64,000 nucleotides of DNA from Dokdonia sp. Dokd-P16 (GTDB lineage Bacteria > Bacteroidota > Bacteroidia > Flavobacteriales > Flavobacteriaceae). The position numbers were made by a program, and so were the translations under genes. Positions 22,775 to 31,289 of the stretch are shown piece after piece. Under the pieces are notes generated by a model. That model ran no database searches. It worked only from the letters and a program-made list of their open reading frames with translations, and had not been told where the DNA came from. The stretch is taken from assembly GCF_003095655.1 (NCBI RefSeq), contig NZ_CP029151.1, positions 3,559,448 through 3,623,447 of the forward strand. Direction: 5' to 3'. Numbering within the stretch: position 1 is the stretch's first letter; each line of letters opens with the position of its first letter.

Positions 22775-23617
22775 GTTTTGGGCTGGCAATATTAAAAACG
22801 GTAAAGTGGTATGAAAAGACATTTTCTTTATTATGGGCTCACGCATCAAACTATCAAAAAATGTTTTAGGATAATCAATCATCACCAGTAAATCAATGTC
22901 TAATTCGTTATCAAATACATTAATGCAGTTTTCAAGTGATGAGAATTCTGGGACTACGTGAAATCTATAATCTACCTCAGCTAGTAAATCTTCTAGATCT
23001 TGTAAATGTTCTTTTTTATTAGCAGACAGTACATCTTTTTTATACACCTCCACCATTCGTATGGTAGCCTTCCATAGCTTAGTTAATGTTATAAGTGGCT
23101 GTAACTCTTCTTTACTATAGCCTCTCTTAAAATCTGTAGCAAACCCAATACTTCCTGGATTTACAAAAGCAGCTTGCTCTGGAATTATGAGTAAAGGTAT
23201 TCTTTGTCTCATGGAAACAATATCATACGTAGTACTTCCCATAAAAATCTCCTTGAAACCGGTAGCTCCTTTTGTACCCATCACTATAAAATCATAAGCT
23301 TGACTATCAAGAGATGCAATACCTTCCTTAAGGTGCCCCGAGTAGCTTATGGTTTTATAATAGAACGTTGTACTCTTATCTCTACTTAAAATCTCTGACC
23401 GAAATACCGATAATCGCCCTTCAGAGTCGTCTTTTAAATCCCTGTAAATTTTAGAAAGTGCCAGCGGACTTTTATTACCTAACAATTGTAAAGCAGAAGG
23501 CTCGTAGCTATTAAATAATGTAAACGTTGTTTCTTCTCCCTTAAATAAATACTGTGCGTACGTAAGAGCATTAAGTGCGTTATCTGAAAAATCTGTAGGT
23601 ATTAAGATATGTCGCAT
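22772..23617 (-). CDS. Tandem universal stress protein (Usp 3)
   Basis: A 281-residue double Usp protein, beginning RHILIPTDFS, with the nucleotide signature IVMGTKGATG-x5-MGSTT near residues 117-134. It is the last gene of a three-gene usp operon (25331 to 22772). Its start shares a base with the Usp 4 stop, so translation is coupled. There is no separate promoter dyad. Confidence 0.92.
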   Translation of the reverse strand: MRHILIPTDFSDNALNALTYAQYLFKGEETTFTLFNSYEPSALQLLGNKSPLALSKIYRDLKDDSEGRLSVFRSEILSRDKSTTFYYKTISYSGHLKEGIASLDSQAYDFIVMGTKGATGFKEIFMGSTTYDIVSMRQRIPLLIIPEQAAFVNPGSIGFATDFKRGYSKEELQPLITLTKLWKATIRMVEVYKKDVLSANKKEHLQDLEDLLAEVDYRFHVVPEFSSLENCINVFDNELDIDLLVMIDYPKTFFDSLMREPIIKKMSFHTTLPFLILPAQN

Positions 23618-24474
23618 TATAGTGTAGTTTTAAAAGGAGGTAAAATCATAAAAGGCACAGAGGCATGGTGCACAATATTGCGCACGACTGGTGTAAACAA
23701 GAGATTTTCAAAAAAGCTATGCTTATTGTGCACCAGCACTAGTAAATCTATGTTGTGTTTAGACTGAAAGTCTGCTACAGCTTCCAGTACATCCATTCCA
23801 TCTGCAACTTCGTTAAGGTGTGCATCTCTCTCAAAGTACTCATCGAGCAACGCTTTATTTTCTAGTTGCTCATGATCTAATTCAATTCCGTAGTAGGCAT
23901 TTAAAAAGATGAGTCTAGATATATGCTTTCTACACAATCCTTCTAGTAGTGAGAGTCCTACTTGATTAGTTCCCGTGCGATAGTCTGTTGTAAATAAAAC
24001 ATCTTTAAGAGCCCTAAATCTATAGGTATCTGGTACTCCTATCACGGGTACTTTTGCATCCTTGACAACCTGCATAGTTTGAGATCCTACAAAAACTTCT
24101 TTGAGACCAGACGCTCCGCTAGTTCCCATAATAATAGCATCTATCTCTGAGGTGGCAACTATCTCATTTAATTCTAATGTGAGTACGTTATAACTTGAAA
24201 TGGCCGTAAATGTGTGCTTACTATTAGGGTATGCATCTGTTACTCTTAAAATAATCTTATTAAGATTCTCAAGAGATGCTTTTTTATAAATCTCTCCTAA
24301 ATCCATATTAAGAACTGTATGACTATCATAAATGGTAGTCGTATATAATGCTACAGGCGTATACGTGTTTAACACATAAAAAGTACAAGGTTCATTTATA
24401 AATAACTGCACCGCATACTCAAGTGCATTATAGGATGCTTCAGAGAAATCTGTTGGTATAAGGATACGTTTCAT
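23617..24474 (-). CDS. Tandem universal stress protein (Usp 4)
   Basis: A 285-residue double Usp protein (start KRILIPTDFS; signature IIMGTSGASG-x5-VGSQT near residues 118-135). It is the middle gene of the usp operon, 11 bases after Usp 5 and overlapping Usp 3 by one base. The shared operon and equal length suggest that the three products may form mixed oligomers; this is inference. Confidence 0.92.
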   Translation of the reverse strand: MKRILIPTDFSEASYNALEYAVQLFINEPCTFYVLNTYTPVALYTTTIYDSHTVLNMDLGEIYKKASLENLNKIILRVTDAYPNSKHTFTAISSYNVLTLELNEIVATSEIDAIIMGTSGASGLKEVFVGSQTMQVVKDAKVPVIGVPDTYRFRALKDVLFTTDYRTGTNQVGLSLLEGLCRKHISRLIFLNAYYGIELDHEQLENKALLDEYFERDAHLNEVADGMDVLEAVADFQSKHNIDLLVLVHNKHSFFENLLFTPVVRNIVHHASVPFMILPPFKTTL

Positions 24475-24485
24475 AAGTCGAAAGT

Positions 24486-25331
24486 TTAGCGTGATAAATT
24501 CTGTAAGATTAAAAATGGAATTTTAGTATTAAGACCTACTTTATTAATAGTAGATGTATGTAATAATGTTTCCATATAAGTATGCTTTGAGTTTACTAGC
24601 ACCACCATGTCAATCTTGTTGCTACTTATGTGCTCATTTATAATTTGAGCTATATCTCCTTCGTCATGGCGTGTGTAGGTTTGTTCGCTTTCGCGAAAGC
24701 GGTATTCCCAACCACTCTTTACATCTTCTTGTCTAAGGGATAATCTATCAAAGTTTGATATGTATAGTAAGTGCAACTCAGAACGAAAACTCTTTGCCAT
24801 ACAGCTTACGAGCTTTAACTCTCTATTTTTATAAGGAATCAATAATTCTGAAGGAAACAAAATACGCTCTGGTCGCTCATAATTGTACCCTAACGGAATC
24901 CCTAGCACGGGGCATTTGACATATTTTACTACTTGAAGGGTGTTACTGCCGTACGTGATATTACGATTTGCCGTCTTGCCTTGAGAACCCATTATGACTA
25001 GATCTGCATTTTCACTATTTACAAGACTATTGACCTCATCTACTAAGGTTCCAAATATCGCAAGTGATTCCACCTCATGTCTAGGATTAGGCTCTAAAGC
25101 CATAGCTTGTTCTAAAACTAAGGCAAGAGATACTTCTGTCTCCTTATGTTTAACTGCCTTATATTCTTCTAGAATATCTCTTGAGAGAACCTCTTTATTC
25201 TCATAAACTTCATCTGCATACGTATGAACTAAAATGAATTTACTTTTTTCATATTTAAAATACTGTTGCGCACAACAAAGTGCATTAAAAGCATTTTTTG
25301 AAAAATCTGTAGGTACGATAATAACTCTCAT
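24486..25331 (-). CDS. Tandem universal stress protein (Usp 5), first in a usp operon
   Basis: A 281-residue double Usp protein. It begins RVIIVPTDFS and carries the signature VIMGSQGKTA-x5-YGSNT near residues 113-130. It is first in the three-gene usp operon, under a dyad (25386) with a perfect -7 box. A copy of the dispersed palindrome encodes FRES in the second domain, in a variable loop. Confidence 0.92.
   Translation of the reverse strand: MRVIIVPTDFSKNAFNALCCAQQYFKYEKSKFILVHTYADEVYENKEVLSRDILEEYKAVKHKETEVSLALVLEQAMALEPNPRHEVESLAIFGTLVDEVNSLVNSENADLVIMGSQGKTANRNITYGSNTLQVVKYVKCPVLGIPLGYNYERPERILFPSELLIPYKNRELKLVSCMAKSFRSELHLLYISNFDRLSLRQEDVKSGWEYRFRESEQTYTRHDEGDIAQIINEHISSNKIDMVVLVNSKHTYMETLLHTSTINKVGLNTKIPFLILQNLSR
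24687..24700. repeat. Dispersed palindrome GCTTTCGCGAAAGC, inside Usp 5
   Basis: Exact copy read as R-F-R-E-S in a loop of the second Usp domain. Confidence 0.9.
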
Positions 25332-25354
25332 AGTAGTAAGTGTTTATTGATACT

Positions 25355-25362
25355 CAAAACTA
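25355..25362 (-). promoter_or_regulatory. -7 promoter element of the three-gene usp operon
   Basis: TAGTTTTG on the minus strand, an exact match to TAnnTTTG, 24 bases before the Usp 5 ATG. Confidence 0.7.
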
Positions 25363-25385
25363 GAAACTTAACACTCCGTAAACTA

Positions 25386-25397
25386 TGACTTTTATCA
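25386..25397 (-). promoter_or_regulatory. CRP/FNR-type dyad upstream of the three-gene usp operon
   Basis: TGAC-TTTT-ATCA, 29.5 bases from the centre to the perfect -7 box. It ends 9 bases before the stop codon of the next gene upstream. Confidence 0.82.
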
Positions 25398-25406
25398 GCT
25401 CACTAG

Positions 25407-26213
25407 TTACTCGTGTACTATTAGAAACGGAATATTTTTGTGATAATCTTTCTCTTCTGAAAGGGCTGGAGAAAAAAGTACATTCTCAGAAAGATTTATA
25501 TTTTTTGCAAATAAAACCACTAAGTCTACCTGCTGTACATCTACAAAAAATTGCAAAGCTTCATCCATTGTTCTTTCCATTATAAAATGAAAACTATGTG
25601 GTATGTTGTGAAAAGAAGTCTGTAGGAAGGTTTTATTAGTTTGCTGTGTTTCACTAAGCGCATTACCTGTTTTCGATAATTGTAGAATATTGAGGTGTGC
25701 ACTTGTGCGCTTTATAAAATTATTAATCACAGAAGTGGGCTCTGCCCTATGATTAAAGTTATAATCTGTAATTAAAACTACCTGCTCTGGACTTTTACAA
25801 TGAAACTCTCTGGGAACAATAAGTACAGGGCATTTTAAACGCGTGATTACTTCTCGCACATGACTTCCTTTGAGTACATCGCAAAATATATTTGGGTAGC
25901 TAGTACTCATCACAATGAGATCTATGTGATTATCTGCAACTGCTTTACGCATACCACCTATAAAATCACTTTTCCATCTGAGCGGTTCAATAGTTTGTCC
26001 TCCAGCTATTACTTTGTCTAATTTCTTTATCCAAGAAGTAAGTTGCTGTGTGGGAGGTTCGCAAATAGTTGCCTCTCTATCTGTGCTGTAATCAAGCTCT
26101 TCAGAAAAGAAAAGATAAAAGCGAACCCTCGGACTTTTATATAAGTTTATTGCACATAAGGCTGTGTTCCATGACTGGCTTGAAAAATCTACAGGTATAA
26201 GAATATGCTTCAT
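25407..26213 (-). CDS. Divergent tandem universal stress protein (Usp 6)
   Basis: A 268-residue double Usp protein from ATG 26213 (start KHILIPVDFSSQSW). The region matching the ATP signature of its neighbours is degenerate: G-T-K-G is replaced by S-T-S-Y and only a later G-S remains. It is therefore likely a non-ATP-binding Usp variant. It also has several cysteines absent from the others. An upstream in-frame start (26234) would overlap the -7 box and is rejected. The gene is monocistronic under its own dyad at 26265. Confidence 0.87.
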   Translation of the reverse strand: MKHILIPVDFSSQSWNTALCAINLYKSPRVRFYLFFSEELDYSTDREATICEPPTQQLTSWIKKLDKVIAGGQTIEPLRWKSDFIGGMRKAVADNHIDLIVMSTSYPNIFCDVLKGSHVREVITRLKCPVLIVPREFHCKSPEQVVLITDYNFNHRAEPTSVINNFIKRTSAHLNILQLSKTGNALSETQQTNKTFLQTSFHNIPHSFHFIMERTMDEALQFFVDVQQVDLVVLFAKNINLSENVLFSPALSEEKDYHKNIPFLIVHE

Positions 26214-26233
26214 GAGTACTATATATAATAGCA

Positions 26234-26241
26234 CAAATGTA
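26234..26241 (-). promoter_or_regulatory. -7 promoter element of Usp 6
   Basis: TACATTTG on the minus strand, an exact TAnnTTTG, 20 bases before the chosen ATG. Confidence 0.7.
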
Positions 26242-26264
26242 TTTTACTCTTGAGCCATAAAATA

Positions 26265-26276
26265 TGACAAAAGTCA
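26265..26276 (-). promoter_or_regulatory. CRP/FNR-type dyad upstream of Usp 6
   Basis: TGAC-AAAA-GTCA, 11 bases past the stop codon of the regulator gene. Confidence 0.8.
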
Positions 26277-26287
26277 GTTTACACGAT

Positions 26288-27334
26288 TTAGTCTATCATC
26301 TCAAGTCCTTCTACATCAATCAACCTGATGTTGCGACCTTCTATTTCAATAAGACCTTCTTTTTTAAAACCAGATAGTGTTCTTATTAAACTCTCTGTAG
26401 CGATACCAGCAACACTAGCAAGATCATTGCGAGCTATTCTTATTCCTTCTTCTGGTTTTTTATTAAGAATGGCAGCAAATTGCAAGATAGTTTGTGCTGT
26501 CTTTTTACGCACAGAGCTGTATGCCATTTGTAATAATTGCCCCTTTATCTCTGCAAGGTTGTCTGTAAGAAGTTCCATTAACTCTAAGGATACATTCTTA
26601 CTTTTCTCAAGTACTTCTTTTAGTTCGTTTTTACTCACTCCCACAACAATGGTATCGTCTATAGCCGTAGCAGACTCGAGGTAAGCTATATTTTCAATAA
26701 ATGAGGTAAAACCAAGAAAATCATCTGCTTTTAAAAGACCGGTGATAAGCTCCTTTCCACTTTCATCCATCTTATGAGTTTTTACCACACCTTTGAGGAT
26801 GAGGTAAATCATGTTAGAATGTTCTCCTTCCTTATAGATTAATGCACCTTTATTAAAGCTTAACTCTCCACCCTCGTCATCAAAAAAGTTTTTAAGCTCA
26901 TTGAGACTCCGCAGTGAGTCTTCCTCCTTTACTGTTGGTTCTTCTTTTAATATGTTATTAAGTATGGTTGCCTTTGCGATTCTACTTTCTATGGCACTTA
27001 TAAGTTCTTCTTCTTCAAAAGGTTTTGTGAGATAATCATCTGCTCCCATATCCATTCCTTTTCTAATTTCCTTATGCTCTGTCTTAGCAGAAAGAAAAAT
27101 AAATGGAATATGGCTCGTGCTTGAGTTACTAGATAGTGCTTCTAGTACTCCATAACCGTCTACCTCAGGCATCATGATATCACAAACTACTATTTGTGGT
27201 GGATTTGCTATAGCCAGATCAATACCTATACGACCATTAGGAGCCGTCGTAACTTCATAGTTAGAAAGCTCTAAGAGTTCTGCAGTATTCTCACGCAGCG
27301 CCATATCATCCTCTATTAAAAGTACTTTTTTCAT
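26288..27334 (-). CDS. Receiver-CRP/FNR fusion transcription regulator
   Basis: A 348-residue response regulator with a CRP-type output. The receiver (1-125) has D9/D10, phospho-acceptor D52 in VVCDIMMP and K104. A cyclic-nucleotide-binding-like beta barrel follows (about 145-250), then a dimer helix and a winged helix-turn-helix (about 300-340). The recognition helix keeps the E and R that read TGA in CRP and FNR (E314 and R318 in ATESLIRTLSGF). It has only one cysteine, so there is no FNR-type iron-sulfur cluster and signal input must come through D52. The upstream kinase gene ends 3 bases before it. By specificity and position it is the best candidate for the protein that binds the twelve dyads of this window. 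Confidence 0.9.
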   Translation of the reverse strand: MKKVLLIEDDMALRENTAELLELSNYEVTTAPNGRIGIDLAIANPPQIVVCDIMMPEVDGYGVLEALSSNSSTSHIPFIFLSAKTEHKEIRKGMDMGADDYLTKPFEEEELISAIESRIAKATILNNILKEEPTVKEEDSLRSLNELKNFFDDEGGELSFNKGALIYKEGEHSNMIYLILKGVVKTHKMDESGKELITGLLKADDFLGFTSFIENIAYLESATAIDDTIVVGVSKNELKEVLEKSKNVSLELMELLTDNLAEIKGQLLQMAYSSVRKKTAQTILQFAAILNKKPEEGIRIARNDLASVAGIATESLIRTLSGFKKEGLIEIEGRNIRLIDVEGLEMID

Positions 27335-27337
27335 AAT

Positions 27338-28849
27338 TTATGAGATTGGTATTAGTACTGTAAATGTAGAACCTTTATCTAACTCGCTTATAAAACTAAT
27401 GGAAGCTCCTAGATTTTCTAAGTGAGTTTTTACAATATTAAGTCCTATACCTGTACCTGCATTTAAGAGCGCATTTTCTGCTCTAAAATATCGATTAAAG
27501 ATAAATTTTTGCTCGTGTTCTGGTATCCCTATTCCTTGATCAATGATCTTAATCTCGAGACCGCTAGATTGCTTTGTGAGTTGTATATCTACAATAGTTC
27601 CTTCAGATGAGTATTTGATGGCGTTATATAATAAATTACTAAGCACAAGTTCCATGATTTTTTCATCAAAATTTATGATGTACTCATCTGCATCTGTTGG
27701 GTACTTAATATGCTGTCCATCCTTGAGATGCATATTTGCATCATAAATCACCTCATTAAGCACTTTACTCAGAGGGAAAGTTGTGTATGAATAATTAGTC
27801 TTTCCAGTCTCAAGTCTTTCTATAGAAAGAAAATCATCTATAATCGTATTTAAGTATTTTACTTTGTTCTGTATGGTCGTTAAGTGTTTTACTCTTTTCT
27901 CTTGTTGATCTTCCTTAGTATATTTTCCAGCTAGCGTTGCAGATGTTAAGATACCACTCAATGGTGTTTTAAACTCATGAGAGACAAGAGACAAAAACTT
28001 TGTTTTGAGTTCGTTGAGTTCTTTTTCTGTTTGTAAAGCTTCCTCAAGCTGGTGTGTACGTTCTATTACAGTTCTTTCTAGCTTGTCGGTATAATTTACG
28101 CGTTCTGTTATGTCAAGAATAATAGCGACAAGTGTATTTGTATCATCAGCATTAGATGGTTGCAAGTGTATTTCTACTGGATAATGACTACCATCCTTGC
28201 GTTCATGTTTTGTTTTAAATATCAACTTCTTTTCATCTCCCTTAAGTAGTGGAGCGATATACTCACGAAACTGTGTTTCTGTAAATTCTGGTTTAATATC
28301 TACTGGAGTCATTGATGTGAGCTCATCGAGTGTATATCCTATATTTTCTTGAGCTCCTACATTTGCATTGATAAAGCGCAGGCTAGTTGCATCAAATATA
28401 AAAATCTCATTAAGTGACTCGTTAAAAATATTTGCCCACTGTCTAAGTTCTTTTTCAGCATTTTTACGCACAGTAATATCTGTTACAAGTGCCATTACAT
28501 AGTGCTTATTATGTAATACAAAAGGATTAAGACCCGCTTCTACAGGGACCTGCCTTCCATCTTTGCACTGGCCATATAAATCACGCCCCATTCCCATCTC
28601 ACGCTTGTCACTATGATTCATAAATTTATCAAAGTGCCCTTCATGCTTTTTATGAAAACGCATAGGTATTAAGGTATCTAAAGGCTTGCCTTCTAATTCC
28701 TTTTTATCGTACCCAAAAATGTCCCGTGCAGACTGATTTGTAGCCACAATCATTTGTGCTGCGTTTACCACTACGATACCTTCCGACGCTCCTTCAAAGA
28801 GAATCATAAAAGCTTCTTCAATACTTTCTTCAAAAAATTCCATACCCAT
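27338..28849 (-). CDS. PAS histidine kinase, FixL-like oxygen sensor candidate
   Basis: A 503-residue kinase without membrane spans: PAS1 (about 12-130), PAS2 (135-250), coiled coil, HisKA with H291 in SLVSHEFKTPLSG, and an HATPase domain. PAS1 aligns without gaps, from memory, to the heme PAS of FixL across the segment from the ILMP motif to the KDG motif. The proximal heme histidine corresponds to H69 in KKHEGHF and the gating arginine to R89; the second FixL arginine is K75. Heme binding is therefore plausible but not proven, since related non-heme PAS domains share part of this pattern. ATG at 28849 or 28843 are both possible. It is directly followed by the receiver-CRP regulator gene. 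Confidence 0.9.
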   Translation of the reverse strand: MGMEFFEESIEEAFMILFEGASEGIVVVNAAQMIVATNQSARDIFGYDKKELEGKPLDTLIPMRFHKKHEGHFDKFMNHSDKREMGMGRDLYGQCKDGRQVPVEAGLNPFVLHNKHYVMALVTDITVRKNAEKELRQWANIFNESLNEIFIFDATSLRFINANVGAQENIGYTLDELTSMTPVDIKPEFTETQFREYIAPLLKGDEKKLIFKTKHERKDGSHYPVEIHLQPSNADDTNTLVAIILDITERVNYTDKLERTVIERTHQLEEALQTEKELNELKTKFLSLVSHEFKTPLSGILTSATLAGKYTKEDQQEKRVKHLTTIQNKVKYLNTIIDDFLSIERLETGKTNYSYTTFPLSKVLNEVIYDANMHLKDGQHIKYPTDADEYIINFDEKIMELVLSNLLYNAIKYSSEGTIVDIQLTKQSSGLEIKIIDQGIGIPEHEQKFIFNRYFRAENALLNAGTGIGLNIVKTHLENLGASISFISELDKGSTFTVLIPIS

Positions 28850-29002
28850 AAAAGTACAAGAATAATGAAGTATGAAGTAATGAAACTAAAAATTAATAAG
28901 TACCAATTAAAAAGTTTGATTTACGGACTATTAAGAAACTTGCACACGCCCTTTTAAAAGCACTTTCGTTGATTACTCAAAGAGCTCCTTTATGATTTTT
29001 AC

Positions 29003-29016
29003 GCTTTCGCGAAAGC
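29003..29016. repeat. Dispersed palindrome GCTTTCGCGAAAGC, intergenic
   Basis: Exact copy in the divergent region between the PAS kinase gene and the lipoprotein gene at 29123. Confidence 0.9.
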
Positions 29017-29062
29017 GTACCAGAAATATTTCCAGATATACTATTCTTTCAAATTAGAAAAC

Positions 29063-29074
29063 TGATGAATATCA
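29063..29074 (+). promoter_or_regulatory. CRP/FNR-type dyad upstream of the lipoprotein gene at 29123
   Basis: TGAT-GAAT-ATCA; the -7-like box TACATTTA is at 29098-29105, at the fixed distance. No matching box faces the kinase-regulator operon on the other side. Confidence 0.78.
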
Positions 29075-29122
29075 TAGTAAACCAAGGATGCCAAAACTAC
29101 ATTTACTTCATAAAAAAAACAT

Positions 29123-30022
29123 ATGAAAATATACCTCGTTGTCATAACACTCTTATTTATTTCGGGTTGCAAAGAACCTACAGATAAACTGAAGAAAACA
29201 CCATTAAATACCGAATCTCAAAAGGAAGCCGGATTACTCGATCCAGACTCTGCAGATTCTCTCTATCTCACAGATAAAGACATTATGGAAATACAGGCTA
29301 AAAGTCAGCTTTCAAAAAAAGAAGCGTTGATTAAAATACCAGATGATCGCACGATTTTAAAAGCCGTTGTAGAGTCAAAAAAACTATATAAAGAGGCAGA
29401 CGATTATCTTCTAGATTACACCTATCCTTATCTTAACGAGACTGTAAACCCTAAATACAAGGCGTTTAATGAGTATATGGCAGAGAGCTACTCAAATGTA
29501 GAGCGCACTGTAAATGAGATTCTTGAAGACAAAGAACTACTATGCGACACTTTAAGTATTAAACGTTTTAGAGATAAGCGCATTATAGATTTTAAGCTAC
29601 ATGCAAATGAGAGAAATCTTGTAAGCATACTGCTCTATAAAGAAAATTATTACTCAGGAATGTTGCACTCTACTTACATGTTTGATTGTCTTAATTACAA
29701 TGTAGATAAAGAGGAATTCATTTATTTTGACGACTTTTTTATCGCTGGAGCAGAGAAGAAAGTATTTGATTTAATTAATCAAACCATTTACGATCAAATT
29801 CACTCTGGCGAAATGTTTTATGACTGCTGGGAAATATCTGATACCGATTTTAAGGCTTATAAAAATAACTTTGTAATTAACGATAACGCTATTGAGTTTT
29901 ACTTTGATGACTGCATCATTTGCCCTTCATACACCGGCCAGTATAGCGTTGTAATACCGCTTATAGAAATTATGCATCTTATAGAACGCTATCAACAACC
30001 TTTGTTGCTAGCTTCAAGATAA
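29123..30022 (+). CDS. Lipoprotein with DUF3298/RsiV-like C-terminal domain
   Basis: A 299-residue protein with a lipoprotein signal (lipobox ISGC, cysteine near residue 16). After a charged linker (about 20-85) the mature part looks like DUF4163/DUF3298: the YPYLNETVNPKYKAFNEYM beginning of the first part and the FDDFFIAGAEKKVFDLIN and later GQYSVVIPL segments of the second. This is the fold of the lysozyme-binding anti-sigma factor RsiV and of many orphan envelope proteins. It is monocistronic with an FNR-type promoter and a strong bidirectional terminator. A periplasmic or outer-membrane stress role is possible but unproven. Confidence 0.8.
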   Translation: MKIYLVVITLLFISGCKEPTDKLKKTPLNTESQKEAGLLDPDSADSLYLTDKDIMEIQAKSQLSKKEALIKIPDDRTILKAVVESKKLYKEADDYLLDYTYPYLNETVNPKYKAFNEYMAESYSNVERTVNEILEDKELLCDTLSIKRFRDKRIIDFKLHANERNLVSILLYKENYYSGMLHSTYMFDCLNYNVDKEEFIYFDDFFIAGAEKKVFDLINQTIYDQIHSGEMFYDCWEISDTDFKAYKNNFVINDNAIEFYFDDCIICPSYTGQYSVVIPLIEIMHLIERYQQPLLLASR

Positions 30023-30042
30023 TCCATCTTAAAGCCAAGCAT

Positions 30043-30080
30043 AAAAAAGGGTGAGTTTCTCAAGAAACTCACCCTTTTTT
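30043..30080. terminator. Bidirectional terminator between convergent genes
   Basis: A 17-base stem (AAAAAAGGGTGAGTTTC paired with its complement) and loop TCAA, flanked by A and T runs, serving the lipoprotein gene and Usp 7. Confidence 0.93.
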
Positions 30081-30093
30081 ATTGGAAGTTGTG

Positions 30094-30930
30094 TTACATT
30101 TTGAAAGTAAACACTGGTAGTGTTGAGTGATTTGCTATATTCTCTGCGACGCTCCCAGCAAAGAAATGTGCTAGACCTTTACGACCATGCGTAGGCATTG
30201 CAAGTGCATCTGCTCTTACTTTTTCCGCATATTCATAAAGTCCGCTTTCTATGGTATAACCGTTTACAATCACAAGATCTTCTTGATGTAATTCTGTCCC
30301 AAACTCTGCAGCACGCATAAAGGCTGCCATAGTTTCTTCTATCTCCTTTGAGCTTTTAAAACGATCTGTAGGGAGATTCACATATACAAGATGGATACGA
30401 GCCTCCATTTCTTCAAATAGCGGAATAGCATCTCTATATGCCTTGATATTTTCTAATTTAAAGTCACAAGCAATAACAACATTCTTAGGTATAAAAGAGG
30501 TCATTTTTTCTTTAACTACTAGCACGGGAATTGTAGAACTACGTACCACTTTCTCAGTATTTGACCCTACAAACTCTTCGCGCATTCCTTTTACTCCGTG
30601 AGATCCCATAATTATAAGGTCTACTTCCTGCTTAGATGCCAGCTCGTTAATATCCTGAAAAATGGTATGATTTTGCACTTCTTCAGTGACTGTGATTCCT
30701 TTCATATAAGGTTTGTCTCTAAACTCTTTAAACTGCTTTTCGGCAAGTTTCATATGGAAGACAGCTTGGTTTACTCCTTCGCTTTCATCCCTAGGAAGAA
30801 GACTATCTGATAAGCCTAACATATGGAGCAATATAATCTCTGCGTTGTGCGCTTTCGCGAAAGCGGAAGCCGTCTCAAGTGCATATTCTGAATGTGTCGA
30901 AAAGTCTACAGGTACTAATATCTTTTTCAT
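30094..30930 (-). CDS. Tandem universal stress protein (Usp 7), in operon with HPF-like gene
   Basis: A 278-residue double Usp protein. First domain has the signature IIMGSHGVKG-x5-VGSNT near residues 111-128; the second has MPTHGRKGL-x4-GSVAEN, also complete. Unlike the other six Usp proteins, both ATP-binding sites therefore look intact. It is 28 bases downstream of the HPF-like gene and has no dyad of its own. A dispersed palindrome encodes AFAKA in the first helix after the PVDFS start. Confidence 0.92.
   Translation of the reverse strand: MKKILVPVDFSTHSEYALETASAFAKAHNAEIILLHMLGLSDSLLPRDESEGVNQAVFHMKLAEKQFKEFRDKPYMKGITVTEEVQNHTIFQDINELASKQEVDLIIMGSHGVKGMREEFVGSNTEKVVRSSTIPVLVVKEKMTSFIPKNVVIACDFKLENIKAYRDAIPLFEEMEARIHLVYVNLPTDRFKSSKEIEETMAAFMRAAEFGTELHQEDLVIVNGYTIESGLYEYAEKVRADALAMPTHGRKGLAHFFAGSVAENIANHSTLPVFTFKM
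30851..30864. repeat. Dispersed palindrome GCTTTCGCGAAAGC, inside Usp 7
   Basis: Exact copy read as A-F-A-K-A near residue 24, in the first helix of the first Usp domain. Confidence 0.9.
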
Positions 30931-30958
30931 AACAATTGGTTTAGTGTGTGTTTAATAT

Positions 30959-31240
30959 TCATTTGCGCTTACTGAGTTGTTTATCTAGGTCTGAGATGGT
31001 TTCTTTCATGGCCGTTTCAAAATGTACTGCTGTTGTAGTGGCAAATAATCTAGGCCCAGGAGCACTTATTTCTATCTCACATATTTGATGCGCAGCTGCA
31101 GAAGTATTCTCCACTTTAAAGTATACCTGAGCTTTTATAAGTTGTGGATACTTTTTATTGAGTTTATTGAGATGCTCTACCGTAGCAGCACTTAATGTAT
31201 CACTCTCTTGAATTTTTATGTATTGAAATGTAATTGTCAT
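30959..31240 (-). CDS. Short HPF/RaiA-family ribosome hibernation factor
   Basis: A 93-residue protein matching the N-terminal ribosome-binding domain of HPF/RaiA: QYIKIQESDTLSAATVEHLNKL start, a central ICEIEISAPG strand and the AMKETISDLDKQLSK C-terminal helix. It lacks the C-terminal extension of long HPF, so it is the short type, expected to silence 70S or dimerised ribosomes in stationary or starved cells. It is the first gene of an operon with Usp 7 under the dyad at 31290, which links ribosome hibernation to the low-oxygen regulon. Confidence 0.88.
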   Translation of the reverse strand: MTITFQYIKIQESDTLSAATVEHLNKLNKKYPQLIKAQVYFKVENTSAAAHQICEIEISAPGPRLFATTTAVHFETAMKETISDLDKQLSKRK

Positions 31241-31258
31241 AATATGTAGTGTTTACAG

Positions 31259-31266
31259 TAAATCTA
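31259..31266 (-). promoter_or_regulatory. -7 promoter element of the HPF-Usp 7 operon
   Basis: TAGATTTA on the minus strand, one base off TAnnTTTG, 19 bases before the ATG. Confidence 0.5.
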
Positions 31267-31289
31267 GAAAGAAAGAGCAATGCATACTA

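Noticed and set aside
26288..27334. True FNR with an oxygen-sensing iron-sulfur cluster
   Set aside because: The protein has a single cysteine and an N-terminal receiver domain, so it cannot hold an FNR-type cluster.
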